Source of the DNA: Limanda limanda
Lineage: Eukaryota > Chordata > Actinopteri > Pleuronectiformes > Pleuronectidae
Length of the DNA: 64,000 bases
Direction of reading: 5' to 3'
NCBI RefSeq assembly: GCF_963576545.1
Contig: NC_083649.1
Coordinates: 5,737,906-5,801,905, forward strand
Shown: positions 1 through 11,940 of the stretch, in pieces
Layout of the letters: each line of letters begins with the position of its first letter
Position numbering within the stretch: the stretch's first letter is position 1
Made by a program: the position numbers and the translations under genes
Notes under the pieces: generated by a model
Seen by the model: only the letters and a program-made list of their open reading frames with translations
What the model was told of the DNA's origin: nothing
The model's database searches: none

Positions 1-1079
1 TCTCTGCCAAAGAGGTCTTGTTGTTGTTAGTTTCTGAAGGGTCTGGTTCTAAAAACCCACTTTCGGATCAACAACAGGAAGAACAACAGTTCGGAGTCAC
101 AGAACTTCCAACTCCAGAAAGATTGAAGTCGTGAATGTTGTGACCTGACTAAATATGAACCAACTACTTTGACTTAAACACCAAAGCAAATAACAGACGC
201 AGCTGCCGGTCACATCGCACAAGTGTTGGATTATCATTAAAGCAGAGACGAGGAAGGTTTCTGATTTCATCCAGTAATTGGACTGTTTGCTCAACAACAC
301 ATTGAGGAGTATTGAAAATAGCCATCAAACAGGAGCGTAGCCCAGCACTTGTACCAGTCTTTCATCGTCAGGGTAATACCACAGCCTGGGTTAGTGCTAC
401 TCTGATTTGGATTAATAATAGGACACCCGAGACATTTTGGGACCTTTGCCATTGTGGTTACAATCATAAATATGTTCTGAAGCTTGTAGAACGTTCAGGG
501 AGAAAAGAAATGTCTAAGGTCAAACCACAACCGATAAACGCTTCCTTCCACCATAACCTCTCCTGTACTTTTAGCATAATCCTGCTGTCAAACTAACAAA
601 CTGACGGTGAAAATGCATCCTCCTTTGCCGGAGTTAAGATTTAATTTACGTTTTTTTGGTTTAGAACCAAAGCATCCAAAACCTGGTGACCAACAGATAA
701 AGGGAAACTCACCGATTATTTTATGTTCGGTTTATGTCTCCCGCGGTTTTTGCGGAGCTTTGCCAACTTTGTGAAAATAAATCCAATGCCGTCATCCCAA
801 TGTCATTGATATGATGTCATCTAAGCTTGGACTTGGAGACAACAGGGGATTTAAAACAAAACATGCAACCCTCGTCCATTCTACAGATGTGTTTGTTCTC
901 TATTTAAACATTTGTATTATTCTGTGTGTGTGTTACGTGTCTGAATCCCGAACGTGGGCGATGCCTTTGTGTAAAGTGCATCTCCACCTTATAGCAGATG
1001 GCTTTACATCACACACGCTCAGTGTTACTGTGCACGGCGCTTGTTAGACGCTTGTTTGTGAGGGATTGTTCCCTCCACC
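1..1079. other. gene-free flank
   Basis: Low-complexity AT-rich sequence with no recognised repeat, exon or RNA gene. Confidence 0.6.
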
Positions 1080-1480
1080 CTCCTCCTGTTGGTTTCCTGC
1101 AGCCCCCCGGAGACGCCGAGCTCCGCCTCCCCGGGGGCTTAGACAGATTGAGTCAGGCGGCCGGTTATCTGCGATGTGCACAGCTTTGTCGTAATTGCCC
1201 CCCCTCATGAGCTCACCACTGCCGTTACTTCACAAGCTAAACCTTATTAACTGTTGCATATGTTTACCGTGCCTCGCCTCCACCGTGCAACTTTGAACCG
1301 CGGTGCCAATTAGCCGGGGCCCGGTCTGGCCTCTCTCGGTGACGCTATTAGGGAGCGCGTCCTTGGAATTACTGCTCATTAGCTCGTTTGTTTACCCGAG
1401 CCTACTCTAGATTTACTCTCGGCAACAAGGGTTAGTTGTGTTTTCCCCCATTCGCTTTTACCTTTTTATCAATTAGTTTA
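1080..1480. promoter_or_regulatory. candidate conserved non-coding element
   Basis: GC-richer, low-repeat sequence with homeobox/forkhead-like motifs (GTAATTGCC, GTTTACC, CCAATTAGCC, GCTCATTAGCTCG). No coding frame. The call rests on composition only. Confidence 0.25.
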
Positions 1481-1605
1481 GAGGAAGTTCACGCGATGCA
1501 ACAATAGCTACGGTGAGTTTCCACACGGTGAAGCATCTGCTCATCGGAGTTATCTTTCTGCGAGTCGTTCATGTTATGATAAAATTCACAATAGAAGATT
1601 AATAT

Positions 1606-1858
1606 TAGGGCTGGGCAAGTTAACTCGTTTTAATCGAGTTAACTCAAGTGATGAGTTAACTCGATTGTTTATCCGCCAATTATTTTCTTTTTTCCTGTTC
1701 TGCAGCAGTCAGCAACAGACTTTCACAAAATAAAAGCCTGACTTTCACAATAAAACAATAAATAATCAAACCTGAGTTAATGCGAGATAAAATAATTAAT
1801 CGAGTTAACTCATCACTTGAGTTAACTCGATTGAAACGAGTTAACTTGCCCAGCCCTA
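1606..1858. mobile_element. hAT-like MITE (TAGGGCTGGGCAA ends)
   Basis: 253 bp with near-perfect terminal inverted repeats of about 60 bp starting TAGGGCTGGGCAAGTTAAC. They differ at one visible position (TTTTAATC against TTTCAATC). An exact 8 bp duplication ATTAATAT flanks it (1598-1605 and 1859-1866), as expected for hAT transposition. Each arm contains several copies of the palindrome GAGTTAACTC, so a single strand could fold into a nearly continuous hairpin with a loop of about 130 bases. It has no coding capacity. Confidence 0.9.
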
Positions 1859-1866
1859 ATTAATAT

Positions 1867-2215
1867 ATGTTCCGAGGTGATATCTTCAGTTACATTTTCT
1901 CCTTATAGCGCAGAGTGAAATACTGAATAAAGGCAATTATAGTGTGTTAATGGATGAAGAGGCGCAAAGTTATATTTAATCGCGGGAGAAGAAACACACA
2001 CACGTTCCTCAGTGAAGCACCGGCTCGTAATCTTCAAGGTAAACGATGTTAAACCACACATTTATAACTCTGATGTAAGAATATCCTCTCCTCCTGCTTC
2101 TTTCCTCTGTTTCTGCTAAACACAATGACATGTGAATCTCATTCTGTTAATTGCACGATGAAATAATCCATGAAGTGTGAATTTCTTTGAAGCTCCACAT
2201 GCGTGACAGTCTTAA

Positions 2216-2255
<40 letters not shown>

Positions 2256-2844
2256 CGTCTCCTCTCACACTATGGAAACGCAGCCCCCCCCCCCACCACA
2301 TCCAGATGGTCAGATTACTTTAAAGGGACTAACCGCACCGGGATTGAAAGGGAACGTGAATTTGACAAACGACACACCGCGAGTTATCTTCTTATGTGGA
2401 ACGGAGCATGTTAACCTCTTCTGCCTCGGCTGAACGGCGTGGGACTGTGCAAGGTCCCCCCCCCCCGCCCTCCCGGGAGTGTGTGTCCTCCTCTGCCATG
2501 CTGTGCAGTCCTTCGCTGACACACTGATACTTTCTTGTCATTGATCATGTTCGGGAAGCAGGGCATTGCTGCGGTTTCGTCATGCTTGCCAGACCTCTGC
2601 TTCCTGCAGTGGCTCACCTCTCGGAGGTCATTATACTGTACAGGAGGAACTTGGACTCTGTGAGGCCACACAATGCCCTCAGGACCACTCGCCCCCCCCC
2701 CATTCTGAAAACAGAGAAACTTCTGCACTGACTTTCCCTCGTGACAATCTGACTTGATCGATGGCAGCAGAGAAGAAATCATTTTTCTACATAGTGTTGC
2801 TTAGAATTTGAAGGGATATTACTGTCAATCACATATTGAGAAAA
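1867..2844. other. gene-free flank around a CA repeat
   Basis: Apart from the CA microsatellite and C runs at 2284, 2456 and 2692, nothing is recognised. Open frames overlap on both strands and show no domain. Confidence 0.55.
2218..2254 (+). repeat. (CA)n microsatellite
   Basis: About 18 perfect units, followed by a C run at 2284-2293. Confidence 0.97.
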
Positions 2845-3413
2845 TAAATGGATTGAGTCTGACTGAGCATGGGACTGGTGTTCATCAGTCAACAACATTG
2901 TGATTTGTTATAATACAATAGATATGTGGATGGAGCCAGACAGATAACCAGACAGATAACATCCTTGGTGTCGTTTAAATCTCCTCTTTATCATATTTTA
3001 ATTTGAAAGTTTTTATAAATGTTTGACATGTATTGTGTGTTTTTGTATGTTTATTTATATTTAATTTTATTTCCCCACCATGTTTAATTTTACTCTGATG
3101 TGTAAAGAAACATAAAGAAACATAAATGGATCGAGTCTGACTGAACATGGGACTTGTGTTCATCAGTCAACAACATTGTGATATGTTATAATATAATAGA
3201 CATGTGGATGGAGCTGTGTTCTGTTAGAGCTCTAAACTGAGGATCAGCTTGAGAATCAAGATCAGACAGGGAACATCCTTAGTGTCGTTTAAATCTCCTC
3301 TTTATCATATTTTTCATCTGAAGGTTTTTCTAAATGTTTGACACGTATTGTGTGTTTTTGTTTGTTTGTTTATTATTTAATTTGATTTCCCCCCATGGTA
3401 AATTTCACTCTGA
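2845..3413 (+). repeat. imperfect tandem duplication, unit about 260-290 bp
   Basis: Copy 1 (2845-3101) and copy 2 (3124-3413) share GTGTTCATCAGTCAACAACA, GTGTCGTTTAAATCTCCTCT and TTGACACGTATTGTGTG-type blocks in order. Copy 2 has a 50-60 bp segment (GTTAGAGCTCTAAACTGAGG) absent from copy 1. No coding frame. Confidence 0.85.
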
Positions 3414-3423
3414 TTATTTTCCT

Positions 3424-3870
3424 GGTAAGTTTGGTTTTTATTAGTTATTTGACGCTATAAAATGGGGAGATACCTCATGATTGTACGGTGGCCAAGAAAG
3501 CTCAACGCATGCAAATGGAAAACAACTTCATCCATGTGATTTTACTTTGTGAAGTTGTTGAAGGCTGCTACTCGTCCGTGGTGATGGAACTTCACAAAGC
3601 GTTGAACTACAGCCAGGCTCATTACTTTTTTGGTTCCCCTGGAAACAATTCTGGTGTCATTTTTTGCAATATGCAGCGTGTTTCTGTATTTGCATGTCGT
3701 CAAATTAATTAATTATTTCTTTATTTGCACAGGTTATTTTCTACTTGCACGTGTTTTCTTAATTTGCAGTGCGTTGAGCTCTCTCGGCCACCGTATGATT
3801 GACGGCTGAGACTGACTCGCGATTGGTCGAGCTCATATCCGACAGGACCTTGATCCCTCTGCTCCGTCCC
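3424..3870 (-). mobile_element. CCATAGACTGTA-type MITE interrupted by a second MITE
   Basis: On the minus strand, the right part (3796-3850) matches the family's GACTGACTCGCGATTGGTC block. The left part (3424-3480) matches its GTTTTTATTAGTTATTTGAC block. In the 60.6 kb copy these blocks are adjacent, with CACGATTGACAGC between them. That shows the 312 bp piece at 3484-3795 was inserted. Confidence 0.65.
3484..3795. mobile_element. hAT-like MITE with 7-8 bp target duplication
   Basis: About 312 bp. The terminal inverted repeats read TACGGTGGCCAAGAAAGCTC on the left and, inverted, TACGGTGGCCGAGAGAGCTC on the right; the match extends about 35 bp through CAACGCATGCAAAT. ATGATTG precedes the element (3477-3483) and is repeated at its right edge (3795-3801), a 7 bp duplication that becomes 8 bp with one mismatch. 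An 8 bp duplication would indicate hAT. It has no coding capacity and sits inside an older MITE. Confidence 0.75.
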
Positions 3871-4735
3871 CTGAGCTCGACTGCACAGACTCTGGCTCAC
3901 AACGTGCACAGTGTTTGTGTCCAGGATGAATCGGCTTCCTTTCTGGAGAGTGGGAGGTTGTTTGTCAAGCGATGGAGCCTGACTACTACAGACTCAGCTA
4001 ATTAGACAGAGGTGGGAGACGGGGATCCCTGATTGGCTGCTGTGAGGGGGAGAGGACGTTTAAGGCTCGGTTCATTTCGGCCTCTTAGATTATTTAACTG
4101 AAATATAATAGAGAGAAACATGATAATACACTGTGTGAATGGAAAGGAGCCAACTGACGGACTTAATGAAGGTGCACTGAGGTAGAATAAGGTTAGAACA
4201 GAGTTTTCCAAGTGCATGAATCAAGTCAATTGACCTGAGAAGAACACGTCAGATCACTGACCTTTAAATGACTCAGTGGCATAAAGAGTGTTTTACATCT
4301 AGAAACTCTATTTAAGGTTTTTCTTTCCATGCCCAGGCTGAATAACTATGTATTCAGAATGTGTGGCTGCTCGAAACCTCTCTTGCACACTGTCGGATTT
4401 ATTTATTTATTTTTCACTCCAAGATTTTTACCGGATCAACCCCTCGGATCTCTAACTTGTCACTGTCGGGGGTTTCCAGTCGACTCAAGTCCACAGGGAG
4501 TCGACTCTCCAGGGTGTTGAAGTTTCCTCCTCGTGCCAAGTCGGCAGATCTGCTTCACGGTCCGACACGAGGAGAGTTGGAACTTTTTTACGACTTCATG
4601 CTTCAAAGGGGGAAAGACACGGACACCTGCAGTCAGTCTGACAGCTTCCTGGTATACGTACAGTAAAACCTGGGCAGGTATGCTGACGAATTCTGAACTA
4701 CATGAGGCTGAAAATCCAATATAGATGCTTGTACC
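3871..4735. other. gene-free flank
   Basis: No feature recognised between the MITE and the F1 repeat. Confidence 0.5.
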
Positions 4736-4900
4736 GCAAAGGAGGTTATGTTTTCACCCGTCGGTTTGTTTTTCAGCAGAATTATAGAGAAACTACTTCA
4801 CGGATTTCCATGAAACTTGGAGGAAGGATGAGACATGAGCCAAGAAAGAACTCGTTAAATTTTGGGATGGATACAGGAATTATTTAGTTTTTGAACCTGT
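4736..4900 (+). repeat. dispersed repeat family F1 (GGAAGGATGAGACATG), plus
   Basis: Starts GCAAAGGAGGTTATGTTTTC, then GAAACTACTTCACGGATTTC, ATGAAACTTGGAGGAAGGAT and AAAGAACTCGTTAAATTTTG. The best-preserved of at least eight copies in the window. Likely a non-autonomous transposon or LINE tail; class not determined. Confidence 0.65.
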
Positions 4901-5298
4901 TTTGACATTTTTCCGAGGCACAAAGTGTCCCAGAGTTTTGGGTGCTTTAGTTTTCAATCAAAAAAATGCATAAGCGTTGAAGAGCGGCCAAATATTAAAC
5001 AAGACCCGAGGGAAAACAGACAAATTGTGTAAAATCTGGGAAACATATTGGAACTATGAAGATCCAGGGGTCTCTGCAATCATGTTGCAGGGTTTAATGA
5101 ATATTATTTTTGTTTTTATTTACTTATTTATGTATCTGAACCACTGTTTGGTGTCTGATGGTTTTAAACAAATGTTTTAATTGTTTTAAATGTGTATCCT
5201 TTAATGTATCCAGCTTTTTTTGTTATAAATAAGAAAACAATAAATATACATTTTTTAAAAGACCAGAGATAGTCAAACTGAACCTCTACCTCTCCTCT

Positions 5299-5400
5299 GT
5301 CAGCAGGATCACGAAAAGCTACAGACTTCCACAAAACTTGATGGAATGGGACATGTGCCAAGAAAGATTAAAACAAATTACTTTCACTTTCTTAAACATT
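5299..5400 (+). repeat. F1 repeat fragment, plus
   Basis: TCAGCAGGATCACGAAAAGC, then CACAAAACTTGATGGAATGG and GACATGTGCCAAGAAAG. Same block order as the copy at 4.7 kb. Confidence 0.55.
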
Positions 5401-8400
5401 AGAAGATTTGTGGATCTTGATAAATACATATTTGACATATTCAGGGGACTGATATCTGTGAGTGTGTTAAATGTGTTACAGCTTCACTGGAGGTTTGCAC
5501 TCTACAGTTATGTCTCTACAGTTATGTCTGTGTTCTTCTCATAGATAGATACTGTGCGTCATCAACTGCACTTAAATGTGCACATTGTTTATTCAGTTAA
5601 ATATAGTTTCGGGGACATTTTTTTGCTCTCACAAGACGTTTACTTACATTGAAATATTCTCAGGATGGACTGAAATAGATGGAGTGAAACACAGAAACGC
5701 TGGAGAGACACGTTCCAGGGAACCAGCCTCTCTCTACAAAGCTTCAACTTCTCTTCTGCTGTCTGTCCAATCTCCTCTTTCTCCTCCAGACCAGACGGGA
5801 CGAAGAACAAAACAGATTACTGAGCTTTAATTGTTCATCCAATACGGCCGAGGATCTGGCGAGAACAAGGCGACGTTCAATAAGGTTTTTCTTCGCACAC
5901 TCCACACCTGCCAGCGGAGCTATTTCTCCCCGAGTTCATCCCTCATTTTAATCCTTTCTCTCTCTTTTGGTACCTTGTCATTTCTCGACTTAATCTCCTC
6001 AGGCATAGTTCTTACAAATATTTAACAAGTGACTTTGCCACAGCGCGTTGGACAAGTGAGTTATTATTCCTGCGTAACGCTCATTTGAGGAATGAAGTAG
6101 TCGCCCCAAAAAAACAAAAAATCTAAGAAATGTCTCCGGATGAATAATGGTCTTTCACTTGTTTAGTCTGGGGACGGACTCACATGCTGTTCCCGTGGGA
6201 ATGTGCAGTGGCTTGAGATACAGTACATAACATCTCATGTACAACGCTGTATTATATAAGGTTTTTATTCTGCCTCACTTTAGGGATTGGTGCAGAAAAT
6301 ACTAAAGTTTGCACTAAAGTACATAACTTTGGGACGACTTAAGAAATCATAGCTGTACAACATGTTTAAAACAGAAGGTACTGAGTTTCCTTCTTGCTGT
6401 TTGGATTGAAGCTTGAATAATCAAGTTCTGGGAATCAAGTTAGCGCGTTAGTGAGTTTCAAAATAAAAACCACACTGCTGCTCTTATGCATAAATCGTCT
6501 CTATGTCGGGATTCTGGCCTTGTGGATGCTTGAGACTTTCTTCTTCTTCAAGATGCATTTCAGCCGTGGACTATTTCCTCTTCCTCTTCTTTCTTTCTTT
6601 TGTTGTTGGAGCTTTTAAGTGCTTTATAATCCTGTTTTATTTTGAAACTTTCGTCCTTGTGTGTCTCTACTTCCTGTCCTGGCCTGGTTTCCCTCCTTTT
6701 CCTGATCACCATCCCCGCCCTTGTTTGTGTCACCTGTGTCTTGATAGCTCCTTCTTTCTTTCCTTCTTCATCTGGTCTTCCTCACGAGGTCCTCTCTTTC
6801 GTTTCCAAGGTTTTTACCCGCACGTGTATTTTCCTTGTTATGTAGTTTTTAGACTTTCTTACAACCAAATCTGTAAGTTAAATGTAAGACTTTGTTTAAT
6901 CAGTCCATTGGTTTCATTTGCAGCTAATGCAGGAAATATTTGTGCACTTTGACCTCACCTCACAACATTATAATATGATTTTGGAGCACATGGGCTGAAA
7001 ATATCCTCAGAAGTTTCCATGCTGCAGTCTAAAGTCGTTGATCTCTTGCATTTAAGCTTGATCCTGTTTTTCTTCCTGTTTGCTCAACAACTCCTCCCTG
7101 CACTGACCCAGAAATTACACTAAAAATAGAATATTTCTCTATATTATAAAGACACCGGGGGAAAGAAGCTCCTGTGATTTGAACACAATTGAAGCAGGAC
7201 ACAGGGAAAACAGGTTGAGATTTTGAATCACTGTTATATCCTGTAAGTCTGCATGATGCCACCTTGAGAAAAACACGTATTATTCGCACTGCCAACGTGA
7301 AGTACGACATTACCCATAATCCTCAGGTGTAATAGTGATATCTCCGATTGGTTGAGTTCACTTCTAACGAGGAAATTTTAACCGCATCCGCAAAACCATG
7401 TCGGATCATATCGTACAGAGTTGCGTTATGTTTACCACAGAGTCACCAAGATTTCCCATTCTAACACGCTAGGGTTCGTGGTGGTTTATGGGATGGATAC
7501 TTCTTTCACTGTTAAAGTAGTTTGGCCTTTATTCCACTTTCCAATATGTGTTTCGCTCTGAATCAGATGTATTCTGGAAATGATTTGTAGCTGGTTCCAA
7601 GGAATTTATGGATGTTTATTGAAAATATTGTGTGTTTTTGTTGCATCAATCTAACCACACACTCTAAATGTTAATTGTTGCATCTGGTCAGAGCCACTGA
7701 CCACTTCAACCTGCCAAAGTATCTTTAAAATGCAATGATCCCGGTATTCAGATTTTGTGCAAAACATAACATATCTGTGGCAATTTTTTTTTTTTTTTTT
7801 TAGAAACATTAAATAATATTTCTTTTTTAGGATGAACATCAGCAAAGTGTCCATTTAATTTTGATTTGGTGCAGCACGGTCATGGAAAATTCAAAGAGCA
7901 TTAAAATCACTCTCCATCTCTGCGGTTATTAAAAATCATGGGATGTCCTGAGGCCCCATTCAAATAGGGTATTAAATTAGAATAATAGAAGTTTGATATT
8001 AGATTTATTGGGCGAGTGGACCGCCTGCAGAACAGTCCCTCAATTCACTCGCACTTTGCATTTCTGACAATTTCATAGTGGGCGGATTTGTCTGTTCATG
8101 TTCCATTTCATAGCCGATATAAAGTATTTCACAAAACGACCTGAACTTCATTCACTGTGACTTGTACTGACTCTGGCCTGAACGAATTTCCACACAGAGA
8201 AAAACACCCTTTGTTATTTTCTCCTTCGTCATAATGGCATGATTCATTTCCACGGCTGAATTATGAATTATGAATATCAAGTGAGATGAATAAATATGAA
8301 CCTGACAGTTATTTGTGTTTGTGTAGGTTTTCTGATCCTCCGGGAATAAGTGAGATTGAGAAGCTTCAGTGTCCGGTTAGAATGTGACGTGTGAGGAGAA

Positions 8401-8627
8401 GTCTCACGTTGTGCAGATGTGTGAATAACATCTGGATCACATCCGGGTCCTATTTCATAATCTCCACAAAACAACATTATCTTGTATATATTCCTACTTG
8501 ATAAGATGTCATGAAGGCAGGATGCTTGTCATTATTAAACACCTGATAAAATTTTTTATAAAGGACAGAACCTAATTGTGCAGCAGAGTTAAATTTCTTT
8601 ACGTCCATCTTGTGAAAGTAGGATAAC
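5401..8627. other. gene-free flank
   Basis: Nothing recognised. A 149-codon frame at 6503-6952 is rich in Phe, Ser and Leu from T-rich DNA and has no domain. A T run lies at 7783-7801. Confidence 0.55.
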
Positions 8628-8635
8628 ATCCATGT

Positions 8636-9309
8636 TAGGGAGGGGGGAAAAAATCAATTCAGTTACGAATTGCGATTCTTGTGTATGACGATTTTAAATC
8701 GCCATGCTGAGTCCAAAATCGATTTTTAAACTTATTTATTGGTTTCTACGGGGGGGATATATGGAGGGAGCAAGTTGACCAGCTCTTGTTTTTGCACAAG
8801 AATCTAAACATACCCTAGCACTAGCATTGCATCGCCTACATGCAAACAACAATGAAGCATAGCCTACTTTTTGTTTATTTCAAAGTTTATATTCTAAGTA
8901 AACTTTTATTCATTCTATTTAATTTACCTTTTATTTATTGTTTAAAAGAAGCCTAGGTGGCATACATTTCTTAATCTGTCAGTTTGTGTGCAGTTGACAG
9001 GGGCTATACAATAATAGGGCACATTTTTTTATTTATTTTCTGTATTGGCTGCCCGGCAGTCATTAAGTTAATGTTAATATTTGAAATAAAACTTGTAAAG
9101 TTCAAAGTGAATTTGACTGTGTTGTATTTGAAGGTATGATTCAACTTTTTTCCATGGTCCAGTATTTAAAAAAATAAATAACCAAAAGAAATTGCAGGAA
9201 ATCGTAATATCGAATCGCAATACTTACAGAATCGCAATACATATCTTATCGCCACCTAAGTATCGTGATAGTATCGTATTCGGGAGGTCCCTGCCGATTC
9301 CCGTCCCTA
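8636..9309. mobile_element. hAT-like non-autonomous element, 674 bp
   Basis: Bounded by an exact 8 bp duplication ATCCATGT (8628-8635 and 9310-9317). The ends are short and imperfect inverted repeats (TAGGGAGGGGGGAA on the left; TAGGGACGGGAATCGG when the right is inverted). Sub-terminal stretches near both ends are rich in ATCG and CGAT motifs (AAATCGCCATGC, ATCGAATCGCAATAC). The interior is AT-rich with no transposase frame. This is probably a deletion derivative moved by a hAT transposase encoded elsewhere. Confidence 0.85.
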
Positions 9310-9593
9310 ATCCATGTTGGTCCTTGGTGAGAATAATAAACTTTTTTATAATTTACAAGTGATGCTGAGATTTGTCTCTTTAGAAATGGGTTCCGAGATA
9401 TTGGAAGATAATCTCAGTAAAACTTTAAAAGCCTCAACACTTGTGTAGTTAGAAAGCTCTGTTGTTCCTGAGGATATTCACTGTGCTACAAGTGAAGAAG
9501 CAGTCAGTGAGTTGTGAGCAGGTGTCAATCATCATAAACTGTGATGTCACAGCTTGGGGGCGTGTACAGAAGTCAAACCCACCTCCAATACGC

Positions 9594-9620
9594 AGCATAT
9601 ATATATATATATAAATATAC
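9594..9620 (+). repeat. (AT)n microsatellite
   Basis: Short AT alternation, imperfect at its right end. Confidence 0.85.
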
Positions 9621-10040
9621 ACCCACATGTAAAAGTATCTGTACCACTCACTGTATTTTTCCACGTGTATTTCCCTGGCGTTCCGTTGACCTGGAGAGAG
9701 ACTCAGACACGTGGGCGGTCGAACACCGTGCTCTGCTCTCTCTCCATAACGCACGAGGCCAGCTCTGCATATACGTGGGAGCGCGGAGCAGATCTGCACA
9801 GTTCCTTTCATCGGAATTTTTTTGCACTGGCAATCCGTGTGTGTGTAATTAGCGCCCGCACTGAGGCGGAGGTTCATCACACAGTCGGCACCTGGGAACG
9901 GCTTCCATCAGTTCTCTGTGAGTGAAGTCGAGCTCAGTCGGGGCTTCTCAGAGGTGGGATGTCTTGGTGGGGTTTCTCAGAGAGGCAGGAGAGAAATGCT
10001 CACTAATGAAGAAACGAGAAACATTTAGGGAAGCTGCTCT

Positions 10041-10052
10041 CACACACACACA

Positions 10053-10138
<86 letters not shown>
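10041..10138 (+). repeat. (CA)n microsatellite, two interruptions
   Basis: About 48 units with AAACA interruptions. It adjoins the MITE at 10143. Confidence 0.97.
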
Positions 10139-10139
<1 letters not shown>

Positions 10140-10142
10140 TGG

Positions 10143-10563
10143 ACCATAGATTGTAAATAAATATTACGTGAAGTCCAAACAGCTTGATCGTCACCTGGTG
10201 GCCGACTGCAGTATAGATTTTGTAAACCCTGCCACCTCCATGTTGGCAGATAAGAAGATGAAATAGAAATAGAAGATGCTATCTATCATTTGAGGGAGTT
10301 CTTATCTTATTGTATGTATGTTCTAGTTTTTAATGTTTGGTTTTAATTGGTTATTTGATGCTTGACAACTGACTAACCCTGACTTGCGATTGGTCAGTGC
10401 CTGGATCGGCGGGTCCTCGATAACGTGGTTATAAACTCTGATTTCAAATAACGTCACCAGAGCAAGATGGCGGCACTCGTATCTGAGATGTTTTGGCTTC
10501 ATTTTTTGTTCAGTGGAATGAGGAAGAGACGCAGCTTTCTTCTTTTTAAATACAGTCTATGGT
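10143..10563 (-). mobile_element. CCATAGACTGTA-type MITE, complete copy
   Basis: About 420 bp with terminal inverted repeats ACCATAGATTGTAAATAAA (left) and TTTAAATACAGTCTATGGT (right). On the minus strand it contains the blocks GATTGGTCAGTGCC, CTGCCACCTCCATGTTGGC and GTGGCCGACTGC that mark the family. It has no coding capacity. It lies just right of a CA microsatellite. The target-site duplication is unclear. Confidence 0.78.
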
Positions 10564-11659
10564 GTCAACTAGTTTTCTGTGCCCATGTTTTTTAAGTGGT
10601 TTTTAAAAGTGTGTGAAATTCACTACATGTGGTAACTGTCCAAAGGATTTCTTTTGATTTGGACGAGGATTCTATTAAATTGTGTTTTTGCTCTTCAAAG
10701 AATTTCACTGTCGACGCTTTGAACGTTTAAAAAAATAAAAAAACAGAATTCTGATTGTCACTCTCAGCCAGTTAAACGCTTCGTTTTTATGAACCGCCGG
10801 AGTTCTTTGTGAGACTGATTTCACATCAGCATGAAACGGCACTTTGCCCATTTCCATAAAAAGAAAACATCAGACACACAACACTTAGCGCTTCAGTGGT
10901 GTCGTCGTCAAACTCCAAAGAATCCACCACCTGTCTCTCGGACAACAAGCACAACTGGCTGTCTGGCGTTCTGGAGGCAGCACAGCTGTCTGCAGGGAGG
11001 AATGAAATATTCCCGAGGATTTACACGAATATCTTTATCTTCCTTGTGGTGGGGGGGAAAGTGTAAGAGTCCTTTTCCGGGAGAAATTGTTCCCTCAGTT
11101 CTAATCGTTGCGCGGGCCTCCACAAAAGATGGATGTGGTTCCCTCTGAAGAAGTAAATGGAGCTGTGCCGTGGCGTGCCGGCTGCAACATGATGCAGCAC
11201 AGACGTTTAGAGAGGCTGCTGCTCGGAGAAATCACACCTGGGTGGCGCAGGCTGCAAATAACCAAGACCCACACGTGTCCTTAAACTGTTTTAAAGACTC
11301 AACGATATCACAAAGCAAAGCAAAATGAGCTTCTTGAGGTCGCGGCGACCTTTGACAACCTGTGAAACTGAATATTTGGAACAAACTTCCCAAAATTCCC
11401 TCTTGGTGTTTACAGTGTTGGGACAATAACCCCAACATATAATGCTTGTGGCCACTGGTAGATGCTGGCTTGGAGGCAAAACCAGCTTCACTCAGGATTA
11501 CTGTAAGAACCCAGTAAGTTAGTTCAACCTTTTTACTTCTGAAACTTTCCCCTTGTTTGTTCAGTATGGGCTGATGACCTCATACTTCCTGATGAAAAGT
11601 CTATACCATCCAAAGGGCTTGATTGCATCCGCAGTTGTTGAGGATTTTTAACAAATCAT

Positions 11660-11705
11660 ATATTATGATTTGGCGCTATATAAATTCAATTGAACTAAGG
11701 AATGC
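11660..11705 (+). repeat. repeat tail with GGCGCTATATAAAT motif
   Basis: TTTGGCGCTATATAAATTCA followed by ATTGAACTAAGG. This tail is common on teleost SINE/LINE 3' ends. A related AAAGCGCTATATAATGAAG lies at 16548-16566. Confidence 0.4.
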
Positions 11706-11904
11706 AGCAACACTCGGACTCGTAAATGTAATCACTAATGTGCTTCGTCCTGACAGGACTGAGAAAAAGGTTTATGAACCAGTATTATTAACCAGATGTA
11801 GAATTATTCATATTCTACATTGAGGCTTTCATTTTGGGTTGAGAAAATCAATAAGGTTACATCATCTGTGAATAATTCAAGAATTCAAGATGTATTAAAT
11901 AGAC

Positions 11905-11905
<1 letters not shown>

Positions 11906-11939
<34 letters not shown>
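11906..11939 (+). repeat. (GT)n microsatellite
   Basis: About 17 perfect units. Confidence 0.97.

Positions 11940-11940
<1 letters not shown>

Noticed and set aside
2411..2782. 123-codon frame on the minus strand
   Set aside because: Runs through C-rich low-complexity tracts; no recognisable domain.
6503..6952. 149-codon open frame on the plus strand
   Set aside because: Composition reflects T/C-rich DNA; no domain, signal or splice context.
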